Source: Mycobacterium sp. MS1601 (GTDB taxonomy: Bacteria > Actinomycetota > Actinomycetes > Mycobacteriales > Mycobacteriaceae). From it: DNA of 64,000 bases. This document shows positions 28,273 through 36,685 of this stretch, one piece after another. Below the pieces are notes generated by a model. That model did no database searches and was not told where the DNA came from. It saw nothing but the letters and a program-made list of their open reading frames with translations. Position 1 is the first letter of the stretch; each line of letters opens with the position of its first letter. The DNA is taken from assembly GCF_001984215.1 (NCBI RefSeq), contig NZ_CP019420.1, positions 1,674,001-1,738,000 of the forward strand, given 5' to 3'. A program made the translations under genes and the position numbers.

Positions 28273-28331
28273 GCCCGAAGTGTGACAACCGCAGGTGTCC
28301 AGTCGGTGTCAGACACGTGTGCACCAGCCGT

Positions 28332-28820
28332 CTAGTTCGGCAGCACTGCCTCGATGGCGCTGATCACCTCGGGGGCATCGGGGACAGTCTGGGGGCGAAA
28401 CCGGTTCACCACCGTCGCACCGGGCGCCAGCAGGAACTTCTCGAAGTTCCACTGCACGTCGCCCGCGGCGCCGTCGGCGTCGGCGGTCTTGGTGAGCTCG
28501 GCGTACAGCGGATGCTGCTGCGCACCCTTGACGTCGGTCTTGGCCAGCAGCGGGAACGTCACTCCGTAGGTGGTGGAGCAGAACGTCTGGATCTCCTCGG
28601 CGCTGCCGGGCTCTTGCCCCATGAACTGGTTGCACGGTACGCCGAGCACGGTCAGGCCGCGGTCGGCGTAGTCGCGGGCCAGCTGTTCGAGGGCGCTGTA
28701 CTGCGGGGTCAGTCCGCATTTGGAGGCGACGTTGACCAGCAGGACAGCGCGGTCGGCGTACTCGGCCAGCGAGGTGGGCTCGCCGCCCAGAGTGGTCAAC
28801 GGGATGTCGGTGAGGCTCAT
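28332..28820 (-). CDS. Glutathione peroxidase family (thiol peroxidase, BtuE-like)
   Basis: This 162-residue thioredoxin-fold peroxidase has the peroxidatic Cys35 in NVASKCGLTPQY, PCNQF (about 62-66) and the active-site Trp in WNFEKFL (W124). Cys81 in FCSTTYGVTFP could act as resolving cysteine. As mycobacteria lack glutathione, the reductant is probably thioredoxin. It reduces hydrogen peroxide and lipid peroxides in the cytoplasm. It lies 14 bp downstream of a TetR gene on the same strand. Confidence 0.94.
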   Translation of the reverse strand: MSLTDIPLTTLGGEPTSLAEYADRAVLLVNVASKCGLTPQYSALEQLARDYADRGLTVLGVPCNQFMGQEPGSAEEIQTFCSTTYGVTFPLLAKTDVKGAQQHPLYAELTKTADADGAAGDVQWNFEKFLLAPGATVVNRFRPQTVPDAPEVISAIEAVLPN

Positions 28821-28834
28821 GCTCTGACGCTAGC

Positions 28835-29392
28835 TCAACCCCGGAACAACATCTCGGTCAGTCTGCGTGCGGTCGCCACCGGGTCGTCGGCGGGCACCGC
28901 TTGGTTGAGCCACAGCATGGCGTAGCCGTGCACCATCGACCACGCGGCCAGCGCCGCACCTTCGGGATCGGCGGCGGCATGCGGGTCGGTCAGGGTGGCC
29001 ACGCCCCGGCCGAGTTCATTGCGGGCGGCGATCTGCGCCGCCACCAGTTCCGGATCCTGGTCGTTCACCAGCGATTTGGCGAACATCACCGCAAACGGGC
29101 CCGGGTTCTCGACGGCGAACTGGACATAGGCCAACGCCGCTGCGGAGAAATCGGGCCGGCTGTCGGCCAAAGCCGTTGCCAGCTTCTGGAAGCCCTGTGT
29201 TGCCAGGGCGGTGAAAAGCCCTCGCCGGTCGGTGAAGTGGTGGGCGGGGGCGGCATGCGACACCCCGGCCTCGCGGGCCAACTCCCGCAACGACAGCTGC
29301 TCGGCGCCGCGTTCTGCGATCAGGCGCGCGGCCTCGGCGAGGATGACCGCGCGCAGGTCACCGTGGTGATACGTCGCCCGGCTCACTGCCAT
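28835..29392 (-). CDS. TetR-family transcriptional regulator
   Basis: This 185-residue regulator has an N-terminal helix-turn-helix region ([38 protein letters not shown] then HHFTDRRGLFTALA) and a C-terminal WHG-type ligand domain containing AAWSMVHGYAMLWL. The start overlaps the 3' end of ptrB by 35 bp, so the two are probably on one transcript. The adjacent glutathione-peroxidase gene is a possible target. The ligand is unknown. Confidence 0.9.
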   Translation of the reverse strand: MAVSRATYHHGDLRAVILAEAARLIAERGAEQLSLRELAREAGVSHAAPAHHFTDRRGLFTALATQGFQKLATALADSRPDFSAAALAYVQFAVENPGPFAVMFAKSLVNDQDPELVAAQIAARNELGRGVATLTDPHAAADPEGAALAAWSMVHGYAMLWLNQAVPADDPVATARRLTEMLFRG

Positions 29393-31487
29393 CCACCCCT
29401 GCTGTGGTCAGCAACCAAGCGTACTGGAATGCCACTTCCTTCCACCGCTCATACCGTCCGCTGATACCACCATGACCTGCGCTCATCTGTGTCTTCAGTA
29501 GCACCGGGTTGGCATCGGTCTTGGTATGCCGCAGTGCGGCAACCCATTTCGCCGGTTCCACGTAGTACACCCTGGTGTCATTGAGTGACGTCATCGCCAG
29601 GATGGCCGGGTATTCCTTGGCCCCGACGTTTTCGTACGGCGTGTAGGACTTCATGTACGCGTAGACCTCGGGGTCTTCGATGGGGTTACCCCACTCGTCC
29701 CACTCGGTGACCGTCAGGGGCAGCGACGGATCCAGAATCGTGGTCAGTGCGTCGACGAACGGCACCTGCGCCAGGATCCCGGCGAAGGCCTGCGGGGCCA
29801 GATTGGCCACCGCACCCATGAGCAGACCTCCCGCACTGCCCCCGAGTGCCACCAGATTCTGCGGCCGGGTGACGCCGGTGTTCGCCAGATGTTCTGCCGC
29901 GGCGATGAAGTCGGTGAAGGTGTTGCGCTTTTCCAGCAGCTTGCCGTGCTCGTACCACAGCCGGCCCATCTCACCGCCGCCACGGACATGGGCGATGGCG
30001 AACACCATGCCCCGGTCCAGCAGGGACAGCCTCGCGATGGAGAATCGGGGGTCCTCACACGACTCGTACGCGCCGTAGCCGTAGATCAGGGCAGGGGCCG
30101 GCAATGCGACGCCCACTCGGCTGATCACCGAGATCGGCACCCGGGCCCCGTCGGGGGCCACCGCCCAGTCCCGACGTTCGGTGTAGTCCTGCGGCCGGTA
30201 GTCCCCGAGCACGGGCTGCTCGCGCAGCAGGGTGCGTTCTCCGGTGATCAGGTCATGGTCGTACACCCGTACGGGGATCACGAACGAGGTGGCCGCGATG
30301 CGCAGCCGCGGCGCATCCCAGTTCGGGTTGCCGCCCAGCCCCGACGACATCAGTTCGGATTCGAACTCGAGCTCTTCGGGCTTGCCGTAGTTCCCGTTGA
30401 TGATGGGCCACAACTGGATTCGCGGCAGCGCTTCGCGGCGGTAGCTCACCACCAAGTGCCCGGCGAAGGCGTCCACGCCCTCGAGGCGGACGTCGTCGCG
30501 GTGCGGGATCAGGGTCCGCATACTGGTGGGGTCGGCCACCGGCGCCTCGGCGAGGGTGAAGTTGACCGCGCCGTCGTTGTGCAGGATGAGAAAGCGATCC
30601 TCACCACCGACCACCGCGTGATCGATCGAGTACTCGACGCCAACCCGGCGCGGCAGGATGCTGGTGAACTCGGCGGTCGGGTCGGCGGCGTCGGCGTAGA
30701 ACACCTCGGAGGTGATGGCCGAGCCCACGGCGATCAGCAGGTATTTGTTGCTGCGGGTGCGGCCCATGCCCACCCAGAACTTCTCGTCCGGTTCGTGGAA
30801 CACCTTCTGCGCGGGCAGGCCGCTGCCCAGCCGGTGCCGCCAGACGGTGTCGGGGCGCCAGGCGTCGTCCACCGTGGTGTAGTACAGGGTCTCGCTGTCG
30901 GCAGACCAGGTGACACCGGCGGCGATCCCCACGATTTCGTCGGCGTACATCTCACCGGTGCGTAAGTCCTTGAACCGCAGCGTGTATCGCTCGTCACCGC
31001 GGACATCCACCGAGTACGCCAGGATGTTGCCGTCCAGGCTCACACTTGCAGCACCCAGGGAGAAGAACTCGTGCCCCTCGGCTTCGACATTCTCGTCGAG
31101 CAGCACCAACTCGCCGGGCACCTCGGTGTTCTCGTCGAGTTCAGGCGGGGTCCAGTCGTCGGGGTGACGGACTGGGCAGCGGCAGTGCACGCCGTACTGC
31201 TTGCCCGCAAAGCTGCGACCGTAGTACCAGTAGTCGCCGCGCCGAGTCGGCACCGACAGGTCGGTTTCCTTGGTCCTGGCTTTGATCTCGTCGAAGATCT
31301 TCTGCCGCAACGGTTCTTGGTCTGCGGTGATGCTGTCTGCGTAGGAGTTCTCCGCTTCGAGGTGACCGATCACCTCGGGGTCTTCCTTGGCGCGCATCCA
31401 CTCGTAAGGGTCCAGGAACACGTCGCCGTGGAACTCGCGGCGCTTGTCGATACGCTTTGCTTTGGGGGGCTGCGGGTGACCGTTCAC
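29358..31487 (-). CDS. ptrB: Oligopeptidase B (prolyl-oligopeptidase family S9A)
   Basis: This 709-residue serine peptidase has an N-terminal beta-propeller and a C-terminal alpha/beta-hydrolase domain. It cleaves peptides after basic residues in the cytoplasm. The catalytic triad is visible: Ser in GGSAGG (about 550), Asp in SLNDTRVYY (about 636) and His in AGHGG (about 672). DPYEWMR and [14 protein letters not shown] are propeller landmarks. The GTG start overlaps the purC stop (GTGA), so it is coupled to purC. In M. tuberculosis the corresponding gene is annotated as two pieces (ptrBa/ptrBb); here it is one intact frame. Confidence 0.95.
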   Translation of the reverse strand: MNGHPQPPKAKRIDKRREFHGDVFLDPYEWMRAKEDPEVIGHLEAENSYADSITADQEPLRQKIFDEIKARTKETDLSVPTRRGDYWYYGRSFAGKQYGVHCRCPVRHPDDWTPPELDENTEVPGELVLLDENVEAEGHEFFSLGAASVSLDGNILAYSVDVRGDERYTLRFKDLRTGEMYADEIVGIAAGVTWSADSETLYYTTVDDAWRPDTVWRHRLGSGLPAQKVFHEPDEKFWVGMGRTRSNKYLLIAVGSAITSEVFYADAADPTAEFTSILPRRVGVEYSIDHAVVGGEDRFLILHNDGAVNFTLAEAPVADPTSMRTLIPHRDDVRLEGVDAFAGHLVVSYRREALPRIQLWPIINGNYGKPEELEFESELMSSGLGGNPNWDAPRLRIAATSFVIPVRVYDHDLITGERTLLREQPVLGDYRPQDYTERRDWAVAPDGARVPISVISRVGVALPAPALIYGYGAYESCEDPRFSIARLSLLDRGMVFAIAHVRGGGEMGRLWYEHGKLLEKRNTFTDFIAAAEHLANTGVTRPQNLVALGGSAGGLLMGAVANLAPQAFAGILAQVPFVDALTTILDPSLPLTVTEWDEWGNPIEDPEVYAYMKSYTPYENVGAKEYPAILAMTSLNDTRVYYVEPAKWVAALRHTKTDANPVLLKTQMSAGHGGISGRYERWKEVAFQYAWLLTTAGVDGSEPGDVSPR

Positions 31488-32377
31488 GAATTGGGTCCGA
31501 TCCAGTCGGCGAAGCTCAGGCCTGAAATGCGTTCGTAGGCTTCGATATAACGGCTGCGGGTAGCTTCGACGATATCGTCCGGCAAGGGCGGTGGCGCGGC
31601 CGCTCCCAAGCGGTCCCAGCCGGAATCCGGTCCGGTGAGCCAGTTGCGGACGAACTGCTTGTCGAAGCTGGGTTGCACCACGCCCTGCTGGTAGGTGTCG
31701 GCGGGCCAGTACCGCGAGGAGTCGGGGGTGAACACCTCGTCGGCCAGGCACATGTCGCCGTTCGTGTCGACACCGAACTCGAACTTGGTGTCGGCGATGA
31801 TGATCCCCTTGGCCAGGGCATGATCGGCGGCTTGGGTGTAGATCTGCAAGGTCTTGTCCCGCAGCTGGTTGGCCCGCACCTCGCCCACCTTGTCGATCAC
31901 TTGGTCGAAGGTGATGTTCTCGTCGTGGTCACCCAGTTCGGCCTTGCTGGCCGGGGTGAAGATCGGTTCGGCGAACCGGCTGGCCTCACCGAGCCCCGGC
32001 GGCAGCGCGATCCCGCACACCGAACCCGTCGCCTGGTAGTCCAGCAGGCCAGAGCCGGTCAGGTAGCCGCGTGCCACACATTCGATCGGCATCATCTCCA
32101 GCTGCCGCACCACAAGTGCGCGGCCCAGCACCTCCTGCGGGATCCGGGGATCGTCTTGTCTGCCCGCAAGGTGATTGGGCGTGTCGATCAGGTCGAAGAA
32201 GAACACGCTCATCGCCGTGAGGATCCGGCCTTTGTCGGGGATCTCGCTGGCCAGGATGTAGTCGAACGCCGAGATGCGGTCCGAGGCGACGAACAGCAGG
32301 TGCTCGTCGTCGATGCGGTACAGCTCGCGGACCTTGCCGCTGGCAATGTGCTGGTAGTCGGACAGAGCAGGACGCAT
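31484..32377 (-). CDS. purC: Phosphoribosylaminoimidazole-succinocarboxamide synthase (SAICAR synthetase)
   Basis: PurC joins CAIR with aspartate using ATP, step eight of IMP synthesis. The 297-residue protein has [11 protein letters not shown], the SDRISAFDY motif, the signature [21 protein letters not shown] and [13 protein letters not shown], all typical of the family. The divergent membrane-protein gene starts 52 bp away. The ptrB start overlaps its stop. Confidence 0.97.
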   Translation of the reverse strand: MRPALSDYQHIASGKVRELYRIDDEHLLFVASDRISAFDYILASEIPDKGRILTAMSVFFFDLIDTPNHLAGRQDDPRIPQEVLGRALVVRQLEMMPIECVARGYLTGSGLLDYQATGSVCGIALPPGLGEASRFAEPIFTPASKAELGDHDENITFDQVIDKVGEVRANQLRDKTLQIYTQAADHALAKGIIIADTKFEFGVDTNGDMCLADEVFTPDSSRYWPADTYQQGVVQPSFDKQFVRNWLTGPDSGWDRLGAAAPPPLPDDIVEATRSRYIEAYERISGLSFADWIGPNS

Positions 32378-32429
32378 CGGGCCAGCCTAACGGCCGCGCG
32401 TCGGGCGGCGACGTGCTGGGATCAACCTC

Positions 32430-33053
32430 ATGACCTCACGCACCCGGTTTCTGCCGTACGCCACGACACCGCGCCGGCTACTGCTTCAACTGGTCAGCGA
32501 CGCGGTGATCCTGACCTGGACGGTGATCTGGGTGACGGTGGGTGTCGCCGTGCATTCCGCGATCGCCACCATCGCCGCGGTCGGCAGACAGGTGCAGAGC
32601 GGGGCCAACGGCATCGCCGACAATCTCGAGTCCGCGGGCAACAGCGTCAGTGGTGTGCCGTGGATCGGCGATGACCTGCGAGGTCCGCTGATGTCCGCGG
32701 GTGAGGCGGCCCTGGATCTGGCCGGTGCAGGAGGGGAACTGGATCAGACCGCGAGTTGGTTGGCCTGGGTGCTGGCGCTGGCGGTGGCGTCGCCGCCCAT
32801 CCTGGCCCTGGCGATGCCGTGGCTGGTGCTGCGTATCCGGTTCTTCCGGCGCAAGTGGACGGCGCTGACGCTGGCGTCGACGCCGGCCGGTGAGCAGTTG
32901 TTGGCGATGCGTGCGCTGGCCAACCGTCCGTTGCGGAAGCTGACGTCGGTGAGCATGGATCCGGTGGGTGCGTGGCGCCGCGAGGACGCCGTCACCATCC
33001 GTGGCCTGGCCGCCCTCGAGCTCCGCGCCGCCGGCATCCGCATCAAAGAGTGA
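32430..33053 (+). CDS. Conserved membrane protein (Rv0779c-like)
   Basis: This 207-residue protein has an N-terminal transmembrane segment (LVSDAVILTWTVIWVTVGVAV), an amphipathic Ala/Gly-rich middle and a second segment (SWLAWVLALAVASPPILALAMPWLVLRI) followed by a basic cytoplasmic tail. No enzyme motif is seen. It sits between purC and cyp126 as does M. tuberculosis Rv0779c. Its stop codon lies at the edge of palindromic repeat copy 2. Confidence 0.8.
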   Translation: MTSRTRFLPYATTPRRLLLQLVSDAVILTWTVIWVTVGVAVHSAIATIAAVGRQVQSGANGIADNLESAGNSVSGVPWIGDDLRGPLMSAGEAALDLAGAGGELDQTASWLAWVLALAVASPPILALAMPWLVLRIRFFRRKWTALTLASTPAGEQLLAMRALANRPLRKLTSVSMDPVGAWRREDAVTIRGLAALELRAAGIRIKE

Positions 33054-33100
33054 TTTCGGCGTGATTCATGTCGCTACGCGACCGAATTCACGCCGAAACC
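33052..33100. repeat. Palindromic repeat copy 2 (REP-like, about 49 bp)
   Basis: GATTTCGGCGTGATTC... and ...GAATTCACGCCGAAACC surround a GTCGCTACGCGAC core. Almost the whole unit can fold as a hairpin. It begins within the TGA stop of the membrane-protein gene and lies 45 bp before the DUF559 gene. Confidence 0.75.
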
Positions 33101-33144
33101 GCTGACACGGGAACCGTTCGTCTCGATTCGTCGACCAACCAAGC

Positions 33145-34002
33145 ATGATCGACGAACATCTACGCTGCCATGACGGCGTGATAACCCTCGCCCAAGCCAT
33201 GGCTTGCGGCCTCAGCCCCAGCGCGGTGGCGCGGCGCGTCCGCTCCGGACACTGGAAGCGGTGCGGCCCGTCCGTGTTCTTCGCCGACGACCGGCCGTTC
33301 ACCACTGCGGCGCGCATTCGGTCTCAGGTCTGGTCATACGGCCCTCGTGCCGTCGCTTTCGGGCTCACTGCGGCGTGGTGGCACGAGCTGACCGTGAGGC
33401 CGCCAGAACTCGTCGAGGTGACGGTTCCGCGGGGCAGCAATGGTAGGCGTCGGTCGGGCACCCGGCTGCGGCGACGCGACCTGAAACCCACCGACGTCGT
33501 CGAGCGCAACGGACTGCTGGTCACCTCGTTGGACCTGACCGCTCTCGAAGCGGCCGTCAGCCGCGGAGGGGGTCCGGTTGTGATGGACACTGCGCTGCAG
33601 CGCCACACCGAACTGCCGCAGTTGTGGGTCGCGCACCTGCGCAACAAGGGTCGCCACGGCTCGCCCCGCGCTCGGATCTACCTGCAGGCAGCCGGCGACA
33701 ACACCCGGTCGAAGGCCGAGCGCCTCTTCGTCCGTCTGCTCACACAGCACCACATCGCCGGGTGGGTGGCCAATCACCCCGCCGGCGGTTACGTCATCGA
33801 CTTCGCATTCATCACAAGCAAGGTCGCCGTCGAGATCGACGGGCTGGCTCATCACAGCGACGCCGTGACATTCGGCAAGGACCGCAAGCGGCAGAACGAG
33901 TTGATCCTGATGGGCTGGCGAGTGCTCCGCTTCACCTGGTGGGACCTGACCGAACGCCCTGACACCGTCCTCTCCCAGCTCAAAGCCGCGATTTCGGCGT
34001 GA
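33145..34002 (+). CDS. DUF559/Vsr-like endonuclease-fold protein with AbiEi-like N-terminal helix-turn-helix
   Basis: This 285-residue protein begins with a short winged-helix-like segment (GVITLAQAMACGLSPSAVARRVRSGHWKR), as in AbiEi-type antitoxin families. It ends with a very-short-patch-repair/DUF559-like nuclease core: VIDFAFITSKVAVEIDG, then RKRQNELILMGWRVLRFTWWDL. The D..E.DG arrangement fits a PD-(D/E)XK active site. Such genes are frequent and variably present in mycobacteria; function is unproven. The gene is flanked by repeat copies 2 and 3, and its last codons (ISA-stop) come from copy 3, suggesting an inserted gene. Confidence 0.8.
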   Translation: MIDEHLRCHDGVITLAQAMACGLSPSAVARRVRSGHWKRCGPSVFFADDRPFTTAARIRSQVWSYGPRAVAFGLTAAWWHELTVRPPELVEVTVPRGSNGRRRSGTRLRRRDLKPTDVVERNGLLVTSLDLTALEAAVSRGGGPVVMDTALQRHTELPQLWVAHLRNKGRHGSPRARIYLQAAGDNTRSKAERLFVRLLTQHHIAGWVANHPAGGYVIDFAFITSKVAVEIDGLAHHSDAVTFGKDRKRQNELILMGWRVLRFTWWDLTERPDTVLSQLKAAISA

Positions 34003-34038
34003 TTTCAGTCGGTCAGCGACCGGATTCACGCCCAAATC
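33990..34038. repeat. Palindromic repeat copy 3 (REP-like, about 49 bp)
   Basis: GATTTCGGCGTGATTTC... and ...GATTCACGCCCAAATC enclose a GTCGGTCAGCGAC core. The unit encodes the last residues and TGA of the DUF559 gene on one strand and the C-terminal FGRESGR tail and stop of the P450 on the other. Confidence 0.75.
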
Positions 34039-35221
34039 GCAGAAAAAGGTGACGGAGGCCTGTGTGACGGTTGCTGCGGGTCCACTCGACGGAGTCCACC
34101 GCCACCGAGGAAAAGCGCGCCAACAGCTCCTCGAACAACACCCGCAGCTCCAGCCGCGCCAGGTTGGCGCCCAAGCAGTAGTGCACACCGTGGCCAAAGC
34201 CCAGGTGCGGGTTGGGCTTTCGTGTCACGTCGAACACGTCGGGTTCGACGAAGACCGACGGGTCCCGGTTGGCCGACCCCTCCCACACCACCACCTTGTC
34301 CCCCGGCGACAGCTCGCAACCACCCAGGACCGTCGGCGCGGTGACGGTGCGCCGCTTCGACGGAGACGGCGACGTCCAGCGCACCATCTCCTCGATCGCG
34401 GTGGGCAACAGCGCCGGGTCGGCACGCAGCAAGGCCCACTGCGACGGGTACGTCGCCAACGCCAACAGCCCGCCGGCGACGGCATTGCGGGTGGTCTCGG
34501 CGCCGGCAGAGAACAGCAGACTGAAGAACAGGTAGAGCTCGAGATCGGAGAGCACCCCGGAGGCGGCCACCACCGACAGCATGTCATCGGCGGGCTCGGC
34601 GCGCTTCAGCGCGATCAGCTCCATCCCGTAGGTGTACATCCGCGACGCCGCATCCTCCGACGACAGCTGGCCGATGGCAGCCGACCGGGAACCGCCGAAA
34701 TCGAACTGCGGCTCGATGGCCTGGAACAACCAATGTCGTTCGGTATCAGGAATTCCCAGCAGAATGCAGATCATCTGCATGGGCAGTTCCGCGGCCACCG
34801 ACACCAGGAGGTCGACAGGAGAATCGACAGGGACGGCGTCCAGCAGCGCGGCGGCACGCACACGCAGATCGTCCTCGACGCGGCGGATCATTCGCGGGGT
34901 CAACCCCGAGCTGACCAGGCGGCGGATCTGAGCGTGCCGGGGATCGTCCATCATGTTGAGCACCTGCCCGGAGATCGACAGATCCTGCAACAGGGTGCCA
35001 CCATAGGCGCGCGAGCCGCCGGTCACCGAGGAGAACAGCACCGGATCACGCAGTACGGCATGGGTTTCCGCGTGGGTGGCCACCGACCAGAATCCCTCGC
35101 CGTCGGGGGTGTGCTCGGTGGGCTCGTGCCAGAACACCGGCGCCTCGCGGCGATGGGCCGCGAAGATCTCATGCGGGAACCCCGACGCGAAGTTGTCCAG
35201 GTCAGTCAGGTCCGCCCGCAT
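34013..35221 (-). CDS. cyp126: Cytochrome P450 (CYP126 family)
   Basis: This 402-residue heme monooxygenase has the I-helix oxygen-activation motif AGAETT (about 238), the K-helix EEMVRW (ExxR) and the heme-ligand loop [15 protein letters not shown] with Cys near 349. Genomic position directly after purB matches M. tuberculosis cyp126 (Rv0778). The substrate is unknown. The last seven residues come from a palindromic repeat overlapping the gene end, an addition unlikely to affect the core. It starts 5 bp after purB and is probably co-transcribed with it. Confidence 0.94.
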   Translation of the reverse strand: MRADLTDLDNFASGFPHEIFAAHRREAPVFWHEPTEHTPDGEGFWSVATHAETHAVLRDPVLFSSVTGGSRAYGGTLLQDLSISGQVLNMMDDPRHAQIRRLVSSGLTPRMIRRVEDDLRVRAAALLDAVPVDSPVDLLVSVAAELPMQMICILLGIPDTERHWLFQAIEPQFDFGGSRSAAIGQLSSEDAASRMYTYGMELIALKRAEPADDMLSVVAASGVLSDLELYLFFSLLFSAGAETTRNAVAGGLLALATYPSQWALLRADPALLPTAIEEMVRWTSPSPSKRRTVTAPTVLGGCELSPGDKVVVWEGSANRDPSVFVEPDVFDVTRKPNPHLGFGHGVHYCLGANLARLELRVLFEELLARFSSVAVDSVEWTRSNRHTGLRHLFLRFGRESGR

Positions 35222-35226
35222 GGTGT

Positions 35227-36645
35227 CTACAAGATCGCGCCGGGCGTGTACTCGGCAGCGTCGGGGTACTGCGCAACCAATTCCGACACAGCCGAAACCA
35301 CTTGGTCCACTTGGTCTCCCGCGGCGCCGATAAACGCCCCCTTGTCGGCCAGCGCCGCATCCAACGCAGCACGGTCCAGCGGCAGCCGAGGATCGGCCGC
35401 CAACCGATCCAAAAGATCAGGCTCGGAACCCTTTTCCCGCATCGCCAGGGCAACGGCCACGGCGTGTTCCTTGATCACCTCGTGCGCGGTTTCGCGGCCC
35501 ACCCCGGCACGCACCGCGGCTATCAGAATCCGGGTGGTCGCCAGGAACGGCAGGTAGCGGTCCAGTTCCCGCTGGATCACCGCGGGGTAGGCACCGAACT
35601 CGTCGAGCACCGTCAGGAACGTCTCGGTCTGCCCGTCCAGCGCATAGAACGCATCCGGCAGCGCGACGCGACGCACCACCGAGCAGAAGACGTCGCCCTC
35701 GTTCCATTGCGCCCCAGCTAATTCCGCTGCCATCGAAGCGTAACCACGCAGGATCACCTGCAAGCCGTTGACGCGTTCACACGAGCGGGTGTTCATCTTG
35801 TGCGGCATGGCCGACGACCCGACCTGTCCGGGTGCGAATCCCTCGGTGACCAGTTCGTGCCCGGCCATCAGCCGCACGGTGTGCGCGAACGACGACGGGC
35901 CAGCGCCGAGTTGCACCAGCGCCGAGACCACATCGTGGTCCAGTGAGCGCGGGTACACCTGCCCGACACTGCGAAACACCGACGAGAATCCGAGGAACGA
36001 AGCCACTCGAGACTCCAGCAAGGCAAGGCGAGAGGCGTCACCGTCGAACAGGTCCAGCATGTCCTGCGCGGTGCCCATCGGGCCCTTGATGCCACGCAGC
36101 GGATACCGGTCGATCAGCTCCCGCACCCGGGTCAACGCCACCAAGACTTCCTCGGCGGCCGAGGCGAACCGCTTCCCCAACGTGGTGGCCTGCGCGGCGA
36201 CATTGTGCGACCGCCCGGCCATCACCAGGTCGCGATACTCGACGGCACGGGCCGCCAAGCGAGAAGCCACCGCCACCCCGTGGGCGAACACCAACTCCAG
36301 CGACTGCCGGATCTGCAGCTGCTCGACGTTCTCGGTGAGGTCGCGGCTGGTCATGCCCTTGTGCACGTGCTCGTGGCCGGCCAGGGCGTTGAATTCCTCG
36401 ATACGTGCCTTCACGTCGTGGCGGGTGACCCGCTCACGGGCGGCGATCGATGCCAGATCGACGTCCTCGATCACCCGCTCGTAGTCCTCGACCACCCCGG
36501 AAGGAACCGGCACCCCGAGCTCGATCTGGGCGCGCAGCACAGCCAACCAGAGTCGCCGTTCGGCGACGATCTTGGCCTCCGGCGACCAGATGGCCGTCAT
36601 CTGCGCGCTTGCATACCTCGAGGCCAGGACGTTCGGAATACTCAC
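35227..36645 (-). CDS. purB: Adenylosuccinate lyase
   Basis: PurB cleaves SAICAR to AICAR and adenylosuccinate to AMP, serving both IMP and AMP synthesis. The 472-residue protein has the fumarase/aspartase superfamily signature [11 protein letters not shown] (about 274-286) with the catalytic Ser. It also has [24 protein letters not shown] and [15 protein letters not shown]. The GTG at 36645 gives exactly the 472 residues known for M. tuberculosis PurB; the frame upstream is antisense to the next gene. cyp126 follows 5 bp downstream. Confidence 0.97.
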   Translation of the reverse strand: MSIPNVLASRYASAQMTAIWSPEAKIVAERRLWLAVLRAQIELGVPVPSGVVEDYERVIEDVDLASIAARERVTRHDVKARIEEFNALAGHEHVHKGMTSRDLTENVEQLQIRQSLELVFAHGVAVASRLAARAVEYRDLVMAGRSHNVAAQATTLGKRFASAAEEVLVALTRVRELIDRYPLRGIKGPMGTAQDMLDLFDGDASRLALLESRVASFLGFSSVFRSVGQVYPRSLDHDVVSALVQLGAGPSSFAHTVRLMAGHELVTEGFAPGQVGSSAMPHKMNTRSCERVNGLQVILRGYASMAAELAGAQWNEGDVFCSVVRRVALPDAFYALDGQTETFLTVLDEFGAYPAVIQRELDRYLPFLATTRILIAAVRAGVGRETAHEVIKEHAVAVALAMREKGSEPDLLDRLAADPRLPLDRAALDAALADKGAFIGAAGDQVDQVVSAVSELVAQYPDAAEYTPGAIL

Positions 36646-36685
36646 GAACACACAGCTTACGGCTCTCATGCAGCACACTGAGCGC

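Noticed and set aside
33145..34002. Complete type IV toxin-antitoxin system (AbiE)
   Set aside because: Only an AbiEi-like N-terminal segment joined to a DUF559-like domain is present; no AbiEii nucleotidyltransferase gene is adjacent.
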